From NCBI GenBank assembly GCA_016783285.1, contig JADHWW010000156.1, positions 1 through 13,106 of the forward strand: a stretch of 13,106 nt of DNA, written 5' to 3'. Under the pieces are notes generated by a model. It worked only from the letters and a program-made list of their open reading frames with translations, ran no database searches and was not told the DNA's origin. The stretch is from Anaerolineae bacterium. Lineage in GTDB: Bacteria > Chloroflexota > Anaerolineae > B4-G1. Positions within the stretch are counted from its first letter, which is position 1, and every line of letters starts with the position of its first letter. Made by a program: the position numbers and the translations under genes. This document shows positions 11,510 to 13,106 of the stretch, piece after piece.

Positions 11510-13106
11510 TCACGTTTCGATCAGCCGTTCGGCCCCGGTCGTGGAGCCGACGACTCCGTACATCAGGCCGATGGCCGCGAGAACGATACCGATCAGCACG
11601 ACGCAGTAAGCGGCGGCGTTGCCAAAGCGGCCTGTCTCCGCCTCGTTGAGAATCTGCGCCGTCATAATGCGCCAGCGCGGCATGACCAGAAAGATGATTG
11701 CCGAGAGCGAAGTCATCGAGCGGGCGAAACTGTAGATCAGCCCGGTCAGGAACGCCGGCCGGATCAGCGGCATCGTGATGCGGCGAAAAGTCGTGACCGA
11801 ACTGGCCCCCAGGCTGGCTGAAGCCTCCTCCATCGCCGTGTCAACCTGTTGCAACGCGGCCACGCCCGAGCGCACACTGCCCGGGACGCAACGCACCACA
11901 TAGGCCAGGACGATGATGAGCGCGGTGCCCGTCAGTTTGGGGATCAGCCCGCCCCACATTGGCTGGTTGAACGCCAGAATAAAGCCAATGCCCACCACCG
12001 TGCCGGGCACCGCCAACCCCAGCACTGAGGTAAAGTCCACCAGATTGCGGCCCACGAACTGCCGCCGCACGACCAGGAAGGCGATCAACATGCCCATCAG
12101 TCCGGCCACCGGCGTGGCAATCGCCGCCAGCAGCGTGGTGTCGGTCATGGCCTCGGAGCCGTAGCCAAAGACGACAAAGTTAAAGTGCTCCAGCGTGAGG
12201 CCATAGTTGATGCCCCACACTTTGGTGACGGCCCCCACAAAGATAAAGCCATACATCAACACGATCAGGGCCGATATGAGCAGGCACAGGGCGAACAGCG
12301 GCCACTTAACCCACGGCGAGCGGATCGGCCGGTGGTGTCCCGCCGGTTTGCCGGTGACGGAGACGTAGGAGCGGCGGCTGACCCAATAGTGTTGAAAAAA
12401 GAATATCGTCAAGGAAGGCACCAGCAGGATGAGCGAGAGCACGGCCCCGGCGTGCAGGTCATACTCGCCAATGATCGCCAGGTAGATGCGCGAGGCCAGA
12501 ACGGTATAGTTGCCCCCGATGAGCAGCGGGTTCGCCAGGTCGGCCAGCGCCTCGACGAACAGCAACAGGAATGAACTCGCCAGGCCCGGGGTGAGCATGG
12601 GCAGCGTCACGGTGCGAAAGACACGCCACCTGCTGGCTCCCAGGTTGACCGCGGCCTCCTCCAGCGATGGGTCCAGCGCCCGCATCATGCCTAGTAGCGT
12701 CAGGTAGGCGACGGGAAAAAAAGAGATCGCCATGACGAGGATCAGCCCATCCAGGCCGTAGATGTCGTAGCGCATGCCCAGCAACCGTTTGGTGATCAGC
12801 CCGCTGCGGCCAAAGAGCACGATGGTTGACATAGCCACAGCGAAGGGGGGCGAGATGACCGGCAGGATGCCAACCAGGTTGAAAAATCGCTTAAAGGGCA
12901 CGTCCAGTTTGACCTGGACGAAGGCGAACAAAAAGCCTAGCAGCGTGCCCGCCGACGCGACGCCCAATCCCATCCACAGCGTGTTGAGGATGACCCGCCA
13001 GGTGCCGCGCGCGGCCAGGAGCCGCTGGTAGACGGCTACCGCCTCACTGCTCAGGCTCACCGAGAGTATCCTGACCAGCGGGTAGACGACGAAGAGGCCG
13101 AGAAAA
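11510..13106 (-). CDS. ABC transporter permease, fused double domain, FbpB-like (partial)
   Basis: The frame stays open through the right edge, so the N-terminus is missing; the GTG at 13060 is probably not the start, because the 15 codons upstream of it read as a typical hydrophobic permease helix (LGLFVVYPLVRIL). At least 531 residues are visible. There are two copies of the cytoplasmic EAA loop that contacts the ATPase: EEAAVNLGASRWRVFRTVTLPML and, in the second half, EEASASLGASSVTTFRRITMPLI. Each half has about six membrane helices, separated by a polar linker (SRRSYVSVTGKPAGHHRPIRSP). Fused double permeases are characteristic of FbpB-type ferric iron importers; other small-ligand importers share the plan. 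A binding-protein gene is expected just beyond the window. Confidence 0.9.
   Translation of the reverse strand, partial: FLGLFVVYPLVRILSVSLSSEAVAVYQRLLAARGTWRVILNTLWMGLGVASAGTLLGFLFAFVQVKLDVPFKRFFNLVGILPVISPPFAVAMSTIVLFGRSGLITKRLLGMRYDIYGLDGLILVMAISFFPVAYLTLLGMMRALDPSLEEAAVNLGASRWRVFRTVTLPMLTPGLASSFLLLFVEALADLANPLLIGGNYTVLASRIYLAIIGEYDLHAGAVLSLILLVPSLTIFFFQHYWVSRRSYVSVTGKPAGHHRPIRSPWVKWPLFALCLLISALIVLMYGFIFVGAVTKVWGINYGLTLEHFNFVVFGYGSEAMTDTTLLAAIATPVAGLMGMLIAFLVVRRQFVGRNLVDFTSVLGLAVPGTVVGIGFILAFNQPMWGGLIPKLTGTALIIVLAYVVRCVPGSVRSGVAALQQVDTAMEEASASLGASSVTTFRRITMPLIRPAFLTGLIYSFARSMTSLSAIIFLVMPRWRIMTAQILNEAETGRFGNAAAYCVVLIGIVLAAIGLMYGVVGSTTGAERLIET

Noticed and set aside
1..13106. tRNA genes, rRNA, CRISPR arrays, transposase or integrase genes, attachment sites
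   Set aside because: Read for on both strands; no convincing cloverleaf, spaced repeat array, terminal inverted repeats or recombinase gene was seen, including around the lower-GC island.

Overview
The window is bacterial and gene-dense. It has short or overlapping gene junctions, clear Shine-Dalgarno motifs, and mostly high GC (sampled 60-base lines near 65-68% in the metabolic genes). The mix of genes, the REP-like and heptamer repeats and the codon style would fit a Chloroflexota (Anaerolineae-like) genome. That placement is an impression from family content, not a proof.

Left part (1-3647, + strand). A short repeat-bearing leader with a possible 39-aa membrane peptide precedes imidazolonepropionase (hutI). 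It is followed without a gap by an unrecognised 273-aa protein and a radical SAM/SPASM protein, coupled to each other by a 1-base stop/start overlap.

Middle part (3644-8255, + strand). Two toxin-antitoxin operons lie in tandem. The first has a textbook promoter whose spacer is a palindrome (likely autoregulatory operator). It drives a Phd/YefM-like antitoxin, a RelE-like toxin and a PhnP-like metallo-beta-lactamase-fold hydrolase, all overlapping. The second is a lower-GC VapB-like/VapC (PIN) pair followed at 17 bases by a GNAT-type acetyltransferase, and then at 12 bases by an ATP-dependent RNA ligase of the Rnl3/Pab1020 type. RNA-cutting toxins therefore share apparent transcription units with a phosphodiesterase-like enzyme and an RNA ligase. 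The arrangement is suggestive, but its function is unproven.

Right part. A lower-GC island (about 8434-10389, + strand) carries a type II restriction-modification pair: a beta-class SPPY DNA methyltransferase and a NotI-family endonuclease joined by an ATGA overlap. Convergent to it on the - strand are an ABC-transporter ATPase and a duplicated (FbpB-like) permease that runs off the right edge, probably for ferric iron or a similar small ligand.

Repeats of several kinds appear: a 25-bp tandem repeat at the left end, a heptamer array inside the radical SAM gene, and two related REP-like palindromes, one in frame inside the RNA ligase. There is also a G8 tract early in the methyltransferase and a GAGGTT hexamer array serving as the ATPase ribosome binding region. 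No tRNA, rRNA, CRISPR array or transposase was seen.
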